Assembly (NCBI GenBank): GCA_016124575.1
Contig: WGNM01000007.1
Location: 1-64,000, forward strand
DNA from: Cryomorphaceae bacterium
GTDB taxonomy: Bacteria > Bacteroidota > Bacteroidia > Flavobacteriales_D > Sanyastnellaceae
Length of the DNA: 64,000 nucleotides
Reading direction: 5' to 3'
This document shows, in pieces, positions 8,253 to 17,612 of this stretch. Under the pieces are notes generated by a model. That model ran no database searches. It saw only the letters and a list, made by a program, of their open reading frames with translations, and had not been told where the DNA came from. The position numbers and the translations under genes were made by a program. The stretch's first letter is position 1. Each line of letters opens with the position of its first letter.

Positions 8253-9368
8253 TCATTTTAATCTGGAAAGAAATACACTACCTGCACAATGGTTACTTAT
8301 AGCGCCTGTTACAGATGCGAGTACATTGATCTCTTCTCGATGCCTCAAAACACCTAGAAAGGCAAATATCATTGCTTCTTTGAAGTCGATCAGCTCATCT
8401 GATGGAACAACTACTTCCATTTGAAGACGTGTCTCGAGTTCTTTTCTCAAAAATGAATTGTGAATCCCCCCGCCTGTTACGAGCAATTTGCCTGATCTGT
8501 TTCGAAGTTCATGCTTTAGTCTGAGGACAATATGCTCGGTATATGTGCGTAATAAATCTCTTATCGGTAGTTCAACCATCAATGGCAAAACTTCTTGCTC
8601 CACCCATTCACGTCCGAGCGACTTTGGCCCTTCTTGAGCAAAAAATGGATGTCGTTCGAGTTTCTCCAACAATTCCTCATTAACATTCCCTCGGGATGTC
8701 AGCTCTCCCCCTGCATCAAAAGCAGCTCCTGTTCGACGAGCGAGATGGTTTAATACAAAATTAACAGGGCACACATCCCACGCGCGTCGCTGGCCGTCGA
8801 CGCTCATCGAAATATTCGCAAAGCCACCCAAATTCAGACAAGCGGCATACTCGTGAAACAAAAGTGCATCGCCAATTGGAACCAAGGGAGCACCTTGCCC
8901 TCCTAGGGCGACATCAGACACTCGGAAATCACCTACAACATCGCATCCGCTGATTGCAGCGACAACTGCTGGATGTCCGATCTGACTGGTGACACCAATT
9001 TCCGGTCGATGAAAAATGGTATGTCCGTGCATGGATACAAAATTAACATCCCGTGAAACGGCGTTCAACCACAATCGAATCTGCTCACCCGTCCATTGCG
9101 CATACGACCTATCCAACAAAACAAAATCTTCCCCGCTCAGTTGATGTGCCGTCTGCAATCGGTCTTGCCACACCTGCGGATAAGGCACTGTGGTCGCCCT
9201 TTCGATTGTGTAATCCCACGTATCTCCCTCTGTAAACCTACATAGGGCAAGGTCTAAACCGTCGAGAGATGTCCCCGACATAACCCCCAAAACTTGATAT
9301 TTCTTAGCTGTTTTCAAAGTCAATTGGCTTTTCGTAACGAATGGAGTAAATTTGCACGACCTATGCAA
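8253..9368 (-). CDS. anmK: Anhydro-N-acetylmuramic acid kinase
   Basis: A 371-residue sugar kinase of the ASKHA fold that phosphorylates and opens 1,6-anhydro-MurNAc in cell-wall recycling. Motifs are GVMSGTSLDG (28-37), a conserved HGHTIFH segment, the ALNLGGFANIS-like stretch (CLNLGGFANIS) and VTGGGIHN. The family usually starts 8-10 residues before the first motif, while this ATG gives 27. An in-frame TTG at 9323 would fit the family better and would move the gene off the divergent promoter at 9324-9354. The start is therefore uncertain. Confidence 0.88.
   Translation of the reverse strand: MHRSCKFTPFVTKSQLTLKTAKKYQVLGVMSGTSLDGLDLALCRFTEGDTWDYTIERATTVPYPQVWQDRLQTAHQLSGEDFVLLDRSYAQWTGEQIRLWLNAVSRDVNFVSMHGHTIFHRPEIGVTSQIGHPAVVAAISGCDVVGDFRVSDVALGGQGAPLVPIGDALLFHEYAACLNLGGFANISMSVDGQRRAWDVCPVNFVLNHLARRTGAAFDAGGELTSRGNVNEELLEKLERHPFFAQEGPKSLGREWVEQEVLPLMVELPIRDLLRTYTEHIVLRLKHELRNRSGKLLVTGGGIHNSFLRKELETRLQMEVVVPSDELIDFKEAMIFAFLGVLRHREEINVLASVTGAISNHCAGSVFLSRLK
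9324..9354 (+). promoter_or_regulatory. Acyl-CoA dehydrogenase promoter
   Basis: TTG (9324-9326), 20 bases, then TAAATTTG (9347-9354), close to the Bacteroidota consensus. It predicts a leader of about 45 bases before the ATG at 9404. It lies inside the longest reading of the divergent anmK gene. Confidence 0.7.
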
Positions 9369-9403
9369 ACGGATAGGCTTATTTTACGTTTAAATCCTCA
9401 ACA

Positions 9404-10546
9404 ATGAATTTTGAGTTAACAGAAGAGCAGATAGCCGTTAGAGATGCTGCACGTGATTTCGCACAGAATGTTTTAAAGCCGGGTGTAATTGACCGGGATG
9501 AACACCAAAAATTTCCAGTTGATGAAATCCGCCAACTAGGTGAACTGGGTTTTATGGGCATGATGGTAAGTCCACAATACGGTGGGTCAGGCATGGATAC
9601 TGTTTCTTACGTGTTAGCGATGGAAGAAATATCGAAAATTGATGCCTCCGCCTCTGTTTGCATGTCTGTAAATAACTCATTGGTATGCTGGGGATTAGAA
9701 ACCTTCGGATCAGAAGAGCAAAAACAAAAGTACCTTGTTCCACTTGCATCAGGACAAAAAATAGGCGCCTTTTGTCTCAGCGAACCAGAAGCAGGCTCTG
9801 ATGCAACAAGCCAGAGAACTACCGCCATCGACATGGGGGATCACTACCTTTTGAATGGCACGAAGAACTGGATTACAAACGGTTCTTCAGCGTCTACATA
9901 CCTTGTAATCGCACAAACGGATGTTGAAAAAGGCCACAAAGGAATCAATGCCTTCATCGTTGAAAAAGGGATGGAAGGATTCATCATCGGAGCGAAAGAA
10001 AACAAACTTGGAATTCGTGGGTCCGACACCCATACTTTGATGTTTCAAGATGTCAAGGTTCCAAAAGAAAACCGCATTGGCGAAGATGGATTCGGTTTCG
10101 GATTTGCAATGAAAACTTTGACTGGTGGACGCATCGGAATCGCTTCTCAAGCGCTCGGTATAGCAAGCGGTGCTTATGAATTGGCACTGGCCTATTCAAA
10201 AGAACGCAAAGCATTCGGAAAAGAAATCTCAAAACACCAGGCCATAGCATTCAAACTCGCAGACATGGCAACCGATATTGAAGCGGCTCGCATGTTGTGC
10301 CTGAAAGCAGCTTGGTTGAAAGACAACAAAATGTCGTACGACCAAGCCAGCTCAATGGCTAAGCTTTACGCTTCTCAAATCGCTATGAAGCACACTGTTG
10401 AAGCAGTGCAGATTCACGGTGGATATGGTTTCGTGAAAGAATACCACGTAGAACGCCTTATGAGAGATGCGAAAATCACGCAGATTTATGAAGGTACAAG
10501 CGAGGTTCAGAAAATTGTTATCTCGAGAAACCTACTCAAAGGGTAA
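9404..10546 (+). CDS. Acyl-CoA dehydrogenase (short/branched-chain type)
   Basis: A 380-residue FAD enzyme of fatty-acid or branched-chain amino-acid breakdown. Signatures are GAFCLSEPEAGSDA (FAD and substrate contact), WITNG, and QIYEGTSEVQ, where Glu363 is the catalytic base at the position used by short-chain acyl-CoA dehydrogenases. The C-terminal helical domain with KHQAIAFKLADMATDIEAAR is typical. Length is normal. It has its own promoter at 9324-9354. The exact acyl chain cannot be deduced. Confidence 0.93.
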   Translation: MNFELTEEQIAVRDAARDFAQNVLKPGVIDRDEHQKFPVDEIRQLGELGFMGMMVSPQYGGSGMDTVSYVLAMEEISKIDASASVCMSVNNSLVCWGLETFGSEEQKQKYLVPLASGQKIGAFCLSEPEAGSDATSQRTTAIDMGDHYLLNGTKNWITNGSSASTYLVIAQTDVEKGHKGINAFIVEKGMEGFIIGAKENKLGIRGSDTHTLMFQDVKVPKENRIGEDGFGFGFAMKTLTGGRIGIASQALGIASGAYELALAYSKERKAFGKEISKHQAIAFKLADMATDIEAARMLCLKAAWLKDNKMSYDQASSMAKLYASQIAMKHTVEAVQIHGGYGFVKEYHVERLMRDAKITQIYEGTSEVQKIVISRNLLKG

Positions 10547-10620
10547 CCCCTATATTTTTCATACACACTGTTGTGTTTATTGCTTGATTGTGAAAATGAT
10601 CAATGCATTGTTTGTGCGCG

Positions 10621-10628
10621 TATTTTTG
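10621..10628 (+). promoter_or_regulatory. -7 box before the beta-propeller protein gene
   Basis: TATTTTTG matches TAnnTTTG. Only five bases separate it from the chosen ATG (10634), so the transcript would be leaderless or nearly so. No convincing -33 element is seen. Confidence 0.4.
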
Positions 10629-10633
10629 TCTCA

Positions 10634-13066
10634 ATGTTGATACGTCGGATCATTCCCTTGCTCATCACTCTTGCACTCGCTGCGGGAGCAGTGCTATTCT
10701 TCCTTTCAGGTGAGAAAAATGAGCATGCTCTGAACAATCCGGTACAGCGGTTGCCCGCGAATACAACCAGTATCGCGCACATTGATGATCCGGCAATCGC
10801 GCTGGGAAAATTGAAGGCTCTCGAATCTGCAAATGTGCTTGGAGAAGGATTTGATCTGTTAAAGAAAGTATTCGCCGACTCGTCTTTGCTGATGCTAAAT
10901 CCCCCTTGCGCGATGTATGCAACGTCTCAAGGCTTTGTGCTGTCTGTTGGAGTTGCGAAAAACGTGTCGGCTGAAACGCTGATTAAAAAATGGTTCCCTA
11001 AAGCACAAAAAGAAACGGGTTACTGGAAATCAGATGGCCTTGCTATTTTCTCGAATGAAGAGAACATTTTCTTCACCGCAGGCTCAAGCGACTTGGTTAT
11101 CAATTCCACTCCAACAGCATCAGATAGTCTGTTGATGAGCACTTTAAAACTTGCTGGACGTGCCGATTTACGAATCGCAACGCTTTTGAATGAGAATGAT
11201 AATCTTCAAAACCTGCTTCATGGCGACCAAGCATCAGCCTCCGATGTCCATATCACCGCAAATGGCTTAGCATCTGAAACCGTATTACTCGGACAAAGTC
11301 AGATTGGAAATGAGTTGGCTGGACTTCCTGCTAGGTGGACAGAGATCATACCCGATAGGGTTTCGAGATTTGAAGGAATCGGATTTAAAAGTGGCGCCGA
11401 TGCGTCAGACAAAGTAATTGGCTCCTTAAATAAAGCGGCGTTTAACCGACAGTTGGCTGATCTGGAAACGAAATACAATACTTCCGCAGATGAGATGCTC
11501 TATGTGTGGTGGAACGCTGGTATCGGTTTGTTCTCTGCCAGTAAATCGAAGTTTGCAGTTATCGGCACTGCCGATCCTCTATTGGCTGCTTCTGCCTTTA
11601 TGAAGCTGCCAAATGCTCAATCTGAGAGCTCAAACATGGGTTTGGTAGTAACATGGGACGAATGTGAGCTTCTTAATCACCTCCTTTCTCCTTTTGCAAA
11701 GCAAGAATTCAAGGCCGCTCTGATTAACGAAGAGATCGTTCTGCTCGCATCCTCAGCAAGTGAGCTGAGTGTGGCTTCTGCCTTGCCAATTTTGAACTCC
11801 GAACATGTGCTCACCAGAGCACTTGAAAAAAACGAACACTATGTCTTCTACAATGAAACCAACGAGGGCGAATCGAATCTGCTCGGGCCTTGGTTCAAGG
11901 TGCAAAAAATTTGTGTGAGTGGAGAAAGCACCAATGGACATTTTTTCAGTTCGATTCAAAGCGGCAGCGAGGTGCATACTGCTGAAACGGCAACTCAAGT
12001 CGTATGGGAATATGCATTACCCAATGAAGCCAATCAATCGCCTGTGCTGATTCCTGATCATCGAAATGGCGGATTTTATGTTTTGGTGCAAGACAATCAA
12101 AATGTGCTGCATGCGATTTCTCAAAAGGGCACCCTGTTGTGGACGAAAGAAATTGGAGAATCCATTATTGGAAAAATCACTCCGATCGACCTGTATAAGA
12201 ATGGCAAGTGGCAAATTGCATTTACTACCAAAAAGGATATCCACTGCATCGATATCCAAGGTAGAAATGTGAAGGGCTTTCCTGTTGCATCAAATCACAC
12301 CATTACGTCGCCACTTTTTATTGCTGATTACGATGGCAACAGGAATTACCGCTTACTCGCGGGATGTGCGAACGGATCGATAATCAACATTCAAGGTGAG
12401 GGAATTAAAACTGCTGGTTGGCAGCATTCTCCGGCCGACGGTGCTGTGGTGCTGATGGATCACTTAAAAGTAGGAAACAAAGATTATCTATTCGCCGCAA
12501 GCGATAAAGGATCCTGCTACCTGCTCAAACGAGATGGCACCCCAAGAATGAAAACTTCGGCAACGGTCTCAGTACCTTTTGATTGCCCGAACTTCCGCTT
12601 AACGGGCGACATTTCTTCAAGCAGTATTTTATACCTCGACTCGCTGGGTCAAGTCTATGAAAGTGTTTTTGGAAAAGTGGGCTCAATTCCAAATGAATCA
12701 ATCTTGAGTGGCGCTGATCAGCTAGCTCTGACCGACCTCGACAACGATCGTTTGCAAGAATTTATTATCGGCAGAAACAATGCCATTGAGTGCTATCGCA
12801 CAGATGGTTCGCTGTTGTTCACTCATCCGCTCAATGGCGCTGAGTGCGATGATTTGGCGCTGTATCAGTTCGATAATCGCCAACACATCGGATTCAGTGT
12901 GCCTGCGAATGATGAGATCAACCTCATCGATCAAAATGGAAAACAACGAGCGGGATTCCCTCTAAAGGGTGGTTTTGGTTTTTCAATTCGCGACATCAAT
13001 CAAGACAGCCAGTTGGAATTGATCTCCATTTCTGGCAAAAAGGTAATCTTGTGTTACAAACTCTGA
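10634..13066 (+). CDS. Membrane-anchored protein with C-terminal beta-propeller-like region, function unknown
   Basis: 810 residues from MLIRRIIP. There is one N-terminal membrane helix (about 6-24). A region to about residue 450 resembles DUF3352-like extracytoplasmic proteins (ANTTSIAHIDDP opening, TSLL-type alternating segments). The C-terminal half carries repeated blades of the form LLWTKEIGESI..TPIDLYKNGKWQIAF, with WQIAF, DYDGNRNYRLL and DLDNDRLQEFIIG, like PQQ or FG-GAP propellers. Most of it should lie in the periplasm. The frame is open 21 residues further upstream, but that extension is Cys-rich and unlike a signal. Its stop abuts that of recG in a TGATCA palindrome. Confidence 0.7.
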   Translation: MLIRRIIPLLITLALAAGAVLFFLSGEKNEHALNNPVQRLPANTTSIAHIDDPAIALGKLKALESANVLGEGFDLLKKVFADSSLLMLNPPCAMYATSQGFVLSVGVAKNVSAETLIKKWFPKAQKETGYWKSDGLAIFSNEENIFFTAGSSDLVINSTPTASDSLLMSTLKLAGRADLRIATLLNENDNLQNLLHGDQASASDVHITANGLASETVLLGQSQIGNELAGLPARWTEIIPDRVSRFEGIGFKSGADASDKVIGSLNKAAFNRQLADLETKYNTSADEMLYVWWNAGIGLFSASKSKFAVIGTADPLLAASAFMKLPNAQSESSNMGLVVTWDECELLNHLLSPFAKQEFKAALINEEIVLLASSASELSVASALPILNSEHVLTRALEKNEHYVFYNETNEGESNLLGPWFKVQKICVSGESTNGHFFSSIQSGSEVHTAETATQVVWEYALPNEANQSPVLIPDHRNGGFYVLVQDNQNVLHAISQKGTLLWTKEIGESIIGKITPIDLYKNGKWQIAFTTKKDIHCIDIQGRNVKGFPVASNHTITSPLFIADYDGNRNYRLLAGCANGSIINIQGEGIKTAGWQHSPADGAVVLMDHLKVGNKDYLFAASDKGSCYLLKRDGTPRMKTSATVSVPFDCPNFRLTGDISSSSILYLDSLGQVYESVFGKVGSIPNESILSGADQLALTDLDNDRLQEFIIGRNNAIECYRTDGSLLFTHPLNGAECDDLALYQFDNRQHIGFSVPANDEINLIDQNGKQRAGFPLKGGFGFSIRDINQDSQLELISISGKKVILCYKL

Positions 13067-15172
13067 TCAACTGATCTGACTCCAATCTTTTCGAATTTGC
13101 ATCATGTCTGCCAAGCTCAACCTGATGGCGCTGTTTTCTGGAGCCGTTAAGCTTGGGTCTCTTTCAAGCAGCTCCATCGCCAAATGTCGCGCCGTGATTA
13201 GTATCTGTTTGTCTAAAACCAAATCGGCGATAGCCAAATTCAATTCACCGCTTTGCTGGGTCCCCATCAAATCACCGGGTCCGCGCAATTCGAGATCCAC
13301 TTCCGATAGCTCAAAACCATCGTTGGTCCTGCACATGGTCTCTACCCTGATCTTTGCCTCTTTGCTTATTTTCTCATCCGTCATCAATATGCAATAGCTC
13401 TGATCAGCTCCCCTGCCCACTCTGCCGCGGAGTTGATGCAATTGAGACAATCCGAAACGCTCTGCACTTTCAATAATCATGACGCTCGCGTTTGGAACGT
13501 TAACGCCAACTTCAATCACTGTGGTGGCGACTAAAATTTGCGTTTCCCCGCTGATGAATCTTTGCATCTCGTGATTTTTATCTTCACTTTTCATCTTACC
13601 ATGGACAATGCTAATCTTGTAATCAGGAAGCGGAAAACTCCGAGAAATGCTTTCGTACCCATCCATCAGATCTTTGTAGTCCAATGCCTGACTCTCTTCT
13701 ATTAGCGGATACACGATGTAAATCTGTCGGCCAAGTGCAATCTCTTCTTTAATAAACTTGAATACCTTCAATCGGGCACTATCCGTTCGATGCACCGTAA
13801 GAATGGGTTTTCTTCCCGGCGGCAATTCGTCGATTACAGATAAATCCAAATCGCCATACAAGGTCATGGCCAACGTTCGCGGTATAGGCGTGGCGGTCAT
13901 AACCAAGATATGAGGAGGCATTTTCGCTTTGTTCCATAAACGTGCTCGCTGTGCTACTCCAAAGCGGTGCTGTTCATCTACGATGGCCAATCCCAGTTGT
14001 TTGAATTCTACTTTAGGCTCTATCAGTGCATGGGTGCCAATCAAAATATTCAATGAGCCATCCATCAGCGATGCATGAATCTCCCTTCTAGCTGCGGTTT
14101 TCGTCGACCCGGTGAGTAATGAAACAGTAACGGGTAAGAACTCCAACGATGCGGAAAAAGACTCAAAGTGCTGTTTCGCAAGGATTTCAGTAGGTGCCAT
14201 TACCGCAACTTGGTATCCATTATCAATGGCCAACAAGGCGCATAGCAATGCAACTATCGTTTTGCCGCTGCCAACATCTCCTTGTAGCAATCGGTTCATG
14301 TGGTAACCGGTATTTACGTCTGATCGAATCTCTTTGATCACTCTTTTTTGAGCCTCGGTCAAGTCAAAAGCGAGGTGTTTATCGTAAAACTGATTGAACA
14401 ACTCCCCCACTTTTGCAAAGCGTGCTGCCGGAACATTTCGCGTTTGTTGCAATTTCTTCTTTATCAGCATAAGCTGGATGAAGAACAACTCATCGAATTT
14501 TAATCTGTTGCGGGCTTTTTCTGCCTCCTCGAGTGAAGGAGGGAAATGGATGTGCATCAGTGCTTCTTCTCTCGAATAGAATTTCAGTTTAGATACCAAT
14601 TCGGTCGATAGCGTTTCTGGAATCTGCGCCTTCAATGTGGGCAAAAGCACCTCCATCAGTTTGGAAATCCCGGTCGAATGGAGTCCTCTAGACGTCAGTT
14701 TCTCGGTCGTATTGTACACTGGTCTCAACCCCGAAGATCCTGAAAGTCGAAATTTATCTACTGTTTCTATCTCTGGATGAACAATGTTCCATGTCGACTT
14801 GAACTGGCTGATTTTGCCGTAAACGACATACTCGGTATTTGCACGTAACGAATCCTTAATCCACTTAGCTCCTTTAAACCAAACCAATTCAATCTGTCCG
14901 GTTCCATCTTCAAAAATCGCGGTGAGTCGCTTTGCTTTAGCAACTCCTACTTCCGAAACGCGGACGATTCTTCCCTTCAACTGCACCACGGCGGCATCTG
15001 AGTTCAATTCAGATACGGTATAAAATTTCGATCTATCTACATACCGAAAAGGCAGGTGATAAAGCAATTCTTTGAAGGTAAAGATGCCCAATTCTTTGCG
15101 CAAGACATCAGCCCGGGCCGGACCAACGCCTTTGAGAAATTCAATTGGGGTGTCTAATATCTGAGATGCCAT
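13067..15172 (-). CDS. recG: ATP-dependent DNA helicase RecG
   Basis: A 701-residue superfamily 2 helicase that remodels stalled forks and Holliday junctions. The N-terminal wedge/OB domain (about 1-180) includes FLKGVGPARADVL. Walker A GDVGSGKT is near residue 296, the DEQH box (DEQHRFGV) is near 395, the motif III segment MTATPIPRTLAMTLYGDLD follows, and motif VI is QLRGRVGRG. Length and order are complete. The ATG follows a terminator hairpin by about 12 bases, so the message is nearly leaderless or depends on read-through from pdhC. Confidence 0.95.
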   Translation of the reverse strand: MASQILDTPIEFLKGVGPARADVLRKELGIFTFKELLYHLPFRYVDRSKFYTVSELNSDAAVVQLKGRIVRVSEVGVAKAKRLTAIFEDGTGQIELVWFKGAKWIKDSLRANTEYVVYGKISQFKSTWNIVHPEIETVDKFRLSGSSGLRPVYNTTEKLTSRGLHSTGISKLMEVLLPTLKAQIPETLSTELVSKLKFYSREEALMHIHFPPSLEEAEKARNRLKFDELFFIQLMLIKKKLQQTRNVPAARFAKVGELFNQFYDKHLAFDLTEAQKRVIKEIRSDVNTGYHMNRLLQGDVGSGKTIVALLCALLAIDNGYQVAVMAPTEILAKQHFESFSASLEFLPVTVSLLTGSTKTAARREIHASLMDGSLNILIGTHALIEPKVEFKQLGLAIVDEQHRFGVAQRARLWNKAKMPPHILVMTATPIPRTLAMTLYGDLDLSVIDELPPGRKPILTVHRTDSARLKVFKFIKEEIALGRQIYIVYPLIEESQALDYKDLMDGYESISRSFPLPDYKISIVHGKMKSEDKNHEMQRFISGETQILVATTVIEVGVNVPNASVMIIESAERFGLSQLHQLRGRVGRGADQSYCILMTDEKISKEAKIRVETMCRTNDGFELSEVDLELRGPGDLMGTQQSGELNLAIADLVLDKQILITARHLAMELLERDPSLTAPENSAIRLSLADMMQIRKDWSQIS

Positions 15173-15177
15173 TTGGA

Positions 15178-15185
15178 CAAAAATA
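15178..15185 (-). promoter_or_regulatory. Possible -7 box of recG
   Basis: Read leftward it is TATTTTTG, five bases before the recG ATG. It overlaps the T run of the pdhC terminator, so it may be no more than that T run. No -33 TTG is found at the usual distance. Confidence 0.3.
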
Positions 15186-15212
15186 AAGCGATGAAATCAA
15201 TTCCATCGCTTT
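15185..15212 (-). terminator. Terminator of the pdhA-pdhC operon
   Basis: AAAGCGATG and CATCGCTTT form a perfect nine-base stem that extends three more pairs with one G-T wobble around loop TTGA. A T-rich tract (ATTTTTG) follows on the leftward strand. It lies 24 bases after the pdhC stop and directly before recG. Confidence 0.85.
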
Positions 15213-15235
15213 AATCTTTTAAATGCTACGAATGC

Positions 15236-16483
15236 TTAGGTCAGCATTGTAACAGGATTCTCTAAATATTGTCTCACTGTTTGTAAGAAAGCCGCACCAC
15301 TTGCGCCATCTACAACTCGGTGATCACAGCTAAGTGTTACCTTCATCACGTTACCTGGCACTACTTGTCCGTTTTTAACAACTGGCACCTCGCTAATCGC
15401 TCCAACAGCCATAATGCAGCTATCAGGTGGATTGATAATGGCAGTAAACTCTTCAATGCCGAACATACCCAAGTTCGAAATGGTGAACGTATTGCCCTCC
15501 CATTCTTGTGGTTGAAGCTTCTTGCTCTTCGCTTTATCTGCCAAAACTTTCACTTCATCATTGATAGACGACAAGCCTTTTGAATCAGCAAAGCGGATAA
15601 CAGGTACCAGCAAACCGTCTTCAACGGCAACAGCCACTCCAATGTGCACATGTTTGTTGTAACGAATGGTATCTCCCATCCATGCTGCGTTTACCGCAGG
15701 ATGTTGTTTCAATGCCAACGCCGACGCTTTAATCACCATATCGTTGAACGATACTTTAACGCCTTCTTGCGTGTTGATTGCTTTGCGCGCTGCAATGGCA
15801 TTGTCCATATCTATAGACAAAGTCAAGTAGAAGTGAGGTGCTGTAAACTTGCTTTCAGCAAGGCGGCGAGCGATGGTTTTGCGCATCTGCGATACCGTAA
15901 CATCTTGGAATTGTTCAACTCCATGAGCGGCTGCAGCAAATTGTTTGGTTGGGACGAAGTTTTCTACATCGCGTTTTACGATACGTCCGTTTTCTCCGCT
16001 TCCTGCAACACTTTCTATAGCTATCCCTTTGTCTTCTGCCATTTTACGAGCCAAAGGAGACGCTTTTAGCCTGCCGTTGCTTGATACTTCATGAACAGCA
16101 GCCACTGGCGCAGATTGCATTACAGGAGCAGCCACAGGCGCTGGCGCTGCAGACTGTGCAACGGGCGCAGGAGCTGAGGCTGCTTTAGGAGCTTCTGCTT
16201 CTGGAGCTGCGGAAGCTTGATTCAGCAACGCGCTAACATCTTCTCCCTTCGTACCTATGATACACAACAAGGAATCAACAGGAGCATTTCCACCTTCACC
16301 CACACCAATGTGCAGAAGGTAACCATCTTGATATGATTCGAACTCCATTGTCGCTTTGTCGGTTTCTATTTCCGCCAAAAGCTCCCCTGAAGCTACTTGA
16401 TCGCCAACTTTTTTATGCCATGCTGCTACAACACCTTCTGTCATGGTGTCGCTCAATTTGGGCATTTTAATGATCTCTGCCAT
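15236..16483 (-). CDS. pdhC: Pyruvate dehydrogenase E2 (dihydrolipoyl acetyltransferase)
   Basis: 415 residues. One N-terminal lipoyl domain has the lipoylated Lys43 in ETDKATMEF. An Ala/Pro-rich linker (about 90-135) follows, then a peripheral-subunit-binding domain (SPLARKMAEDKGI...GRIVKRDV). The C-terminal acetyltransferase domain has catalytic His388 in SCDHRVVDG. It passes acetyl groups from E1 to CoA in the pyruvate dehydrogenase complex. It lies 14 bases after pdhA and ends at the terminator 15185-15212. Only one lipoyl domain is present, fewer than in many Gram-negative E2 proteins. Confidence 0.93.
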   Translation of the reverse strand: MAEIIKMPKLSDTMTEGVVAAWHKKVGDQVASGELLAEIETDKATMEFESYQDGYLLHIGVGEGGNAPVDSLLCIIGTKGEDVSALLNQASAAPEAEAPKAASAPAPVAQSAAPAPVAAPVMQSAPVAAVHEVSSNGRLKASPLARKMAEDKGIAIESVAGSGENGRIVKRDVENFVPTKQFAAAAHGVEQFQDVTVSQMRKTIARRLAESKFTAPHFYLTLSIDMDNAIAARKAINTQEGVKVSFNDMVIKASALALKQHPAVNAAWMGDTIRYNKHVHIGVAVAVEDGLLVPVIRFADSKGLSSINDEVKVLADKAKSKKLQPQEWEGNTFTISNLGMFGIEEFTAIINPPDSCIMAVGAISEVPVVKNGQVVPGNVMKVTLSCDHRVVDGASGAAFLQTVRQYLENPVTMLT

Positions 16484-16497
16484 TTGTCAGATTCTTA

Positions 16498-17553
16498 TTA
16501 GTCTTTTACGTAAGGATAATCCGTCTGCGTATACACGTCGATGTACAATTCTGAAGGATCTGGATAAGGAGATTCTTCAGCGAACTGAACACTTTCTTCA
16601 ACCAAGGCTTTCACTTCATCTTGAATGACTGTGATTTGCTTTTCAGTTAACCACTTATTCGTTTTGATTGTTCTGAGAACAGATTCAATAGGGTCTTTCT
16701 CTTGATACTCAGCAACTTCTTCTTTGGTGCGATATTTCTGAGGATCCGACATCGAGTGTCCTTTATAACGGTATGTTTTGATATCCAACAAAGTTGGACC
16801 TTCACCTGTTCTTCCTCTTTCAGCCGCGCGAGCTATGGCTTCACTAACAGCTTCTGGACTCATTCCATCAACTGTTTCAGAAGCCATATCGTATCCCAAT
16901 GCAAGCTTGGTCAAATCGGTAACGTTAGATGTACGTTCAATTGACGTACCCATAGCGTAGTTGTTATTCTCAACAATGAAAATCACAGGAAGCTTCCATG
17001 TTGCCGCCATGTTGAATGTTTCGTGAAGTGATCCCTGACGTGCAGCACCATCTCCGAAGAAACATACGGTGACATGATCTTCATTGCGGTATTTATCCGC
17101 AAATGCAATTCCAGCACCGAGAGGAATCTGTCCGCCTACAATACCATGTCCACCAAAAAGATTGTGCTCCTTATCGAACATGTGCATCGATCCGCCCTTT
17201 CCTTTCGAAGAACCCGTCGCTTTGCCATACAATTCAGCCATTACATATTTTGGGTGAACGCCAAGCGCAAGGGGATGTGCGTGATCGCGGTATGCTGTGA
17301 TCACTCTGTCTGTTGGACGAATGGCGTCAACCATTCCGGCAAGTAGAGCTTCTTGACCGATGTATAAGTGACAAAACCCACCAAATTTCTGTTGGATGTA
17401 CAGTTGTCCGCATTTCTCTTCAAACTTTCGCATGAGGAGCATGTCACGGTACCACTTCACATACGTTTCCTTTGGAAAGCCAGAAGCTTTAGTTGGTGTA
17501 CTTTTTACACTTTTTGTTTGACGAGTCGTCTTCTTCACGGTAGATGTTGCCAT
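16498..17553 (-). CDS. pdhA: Pyruvate dehydrogenase E1 component, alpha subunit
   Basis: A 351-residue thiamine-diphosphate enzyme. The sequence shows GGSMHMFD, GGHGIVGGQIPLGAGIA and the diphosphate-binding motif GDGAARQGSLHETFNMAA (from about residue 166) ending in NNNYAMGT. The phosphorylation-loop-like YRYKGHSMSDP is also present. The first 23 residues are Lys/Thr-rich and poorly conserved. It heads the pdhA-pdhC operon. The E1 beta gene that this alpha subunit needs is not in the window. Confidence 0.93.
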   Translation of the reverse strand: MATSTVKKTTRQTKSVKSTPTKASGFPKETYVKWYRDMLLMRKFEEKCGQLYIQQKFGGFCHLYIGQEALLAGMVDAIRPTDRVITAYRDHAHPLALGVHPKYVMAELYGKATGSSKGKGGSMHMFDKEHNLFGGHGIVGGQIPLGAGIAFADKYRNEDHVTVCFFGDGAARQGSLHETFNMAATWKLPVIFIVENNNYAMGTSIERTSNVTDLTKLALGYDMASETVDGMSPEAVSEAIARAAERGRTGEGPTLLDIKTYRYKGHSMSDPQKYRTKEEVAEYQEKDPIESVLRTIKTNKWLTEKQITVIQDEVKALVEESVQFAEESPYPDPSELYIDVYTQTDYPYVKD

Positions 17554-17577
17554 GCCTTAAGAATTCCTATTAGATTA

Positions 17578-17585
17578 CAAATATA
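17578..17585 (-). promoter_or_regulatory. -7 box of the pdhA-pdhC operon
   Basis: Read leftward it is TATATTTG, a perfect TAnnTTTG match, 24 bases before the pdhA ATG. The -33 region lacks a clear TTG. Confidence 0.5.
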
Positions 17586-17612
17586 CGTACACCGAATTTA
17601 ACAGGTCTTTTT

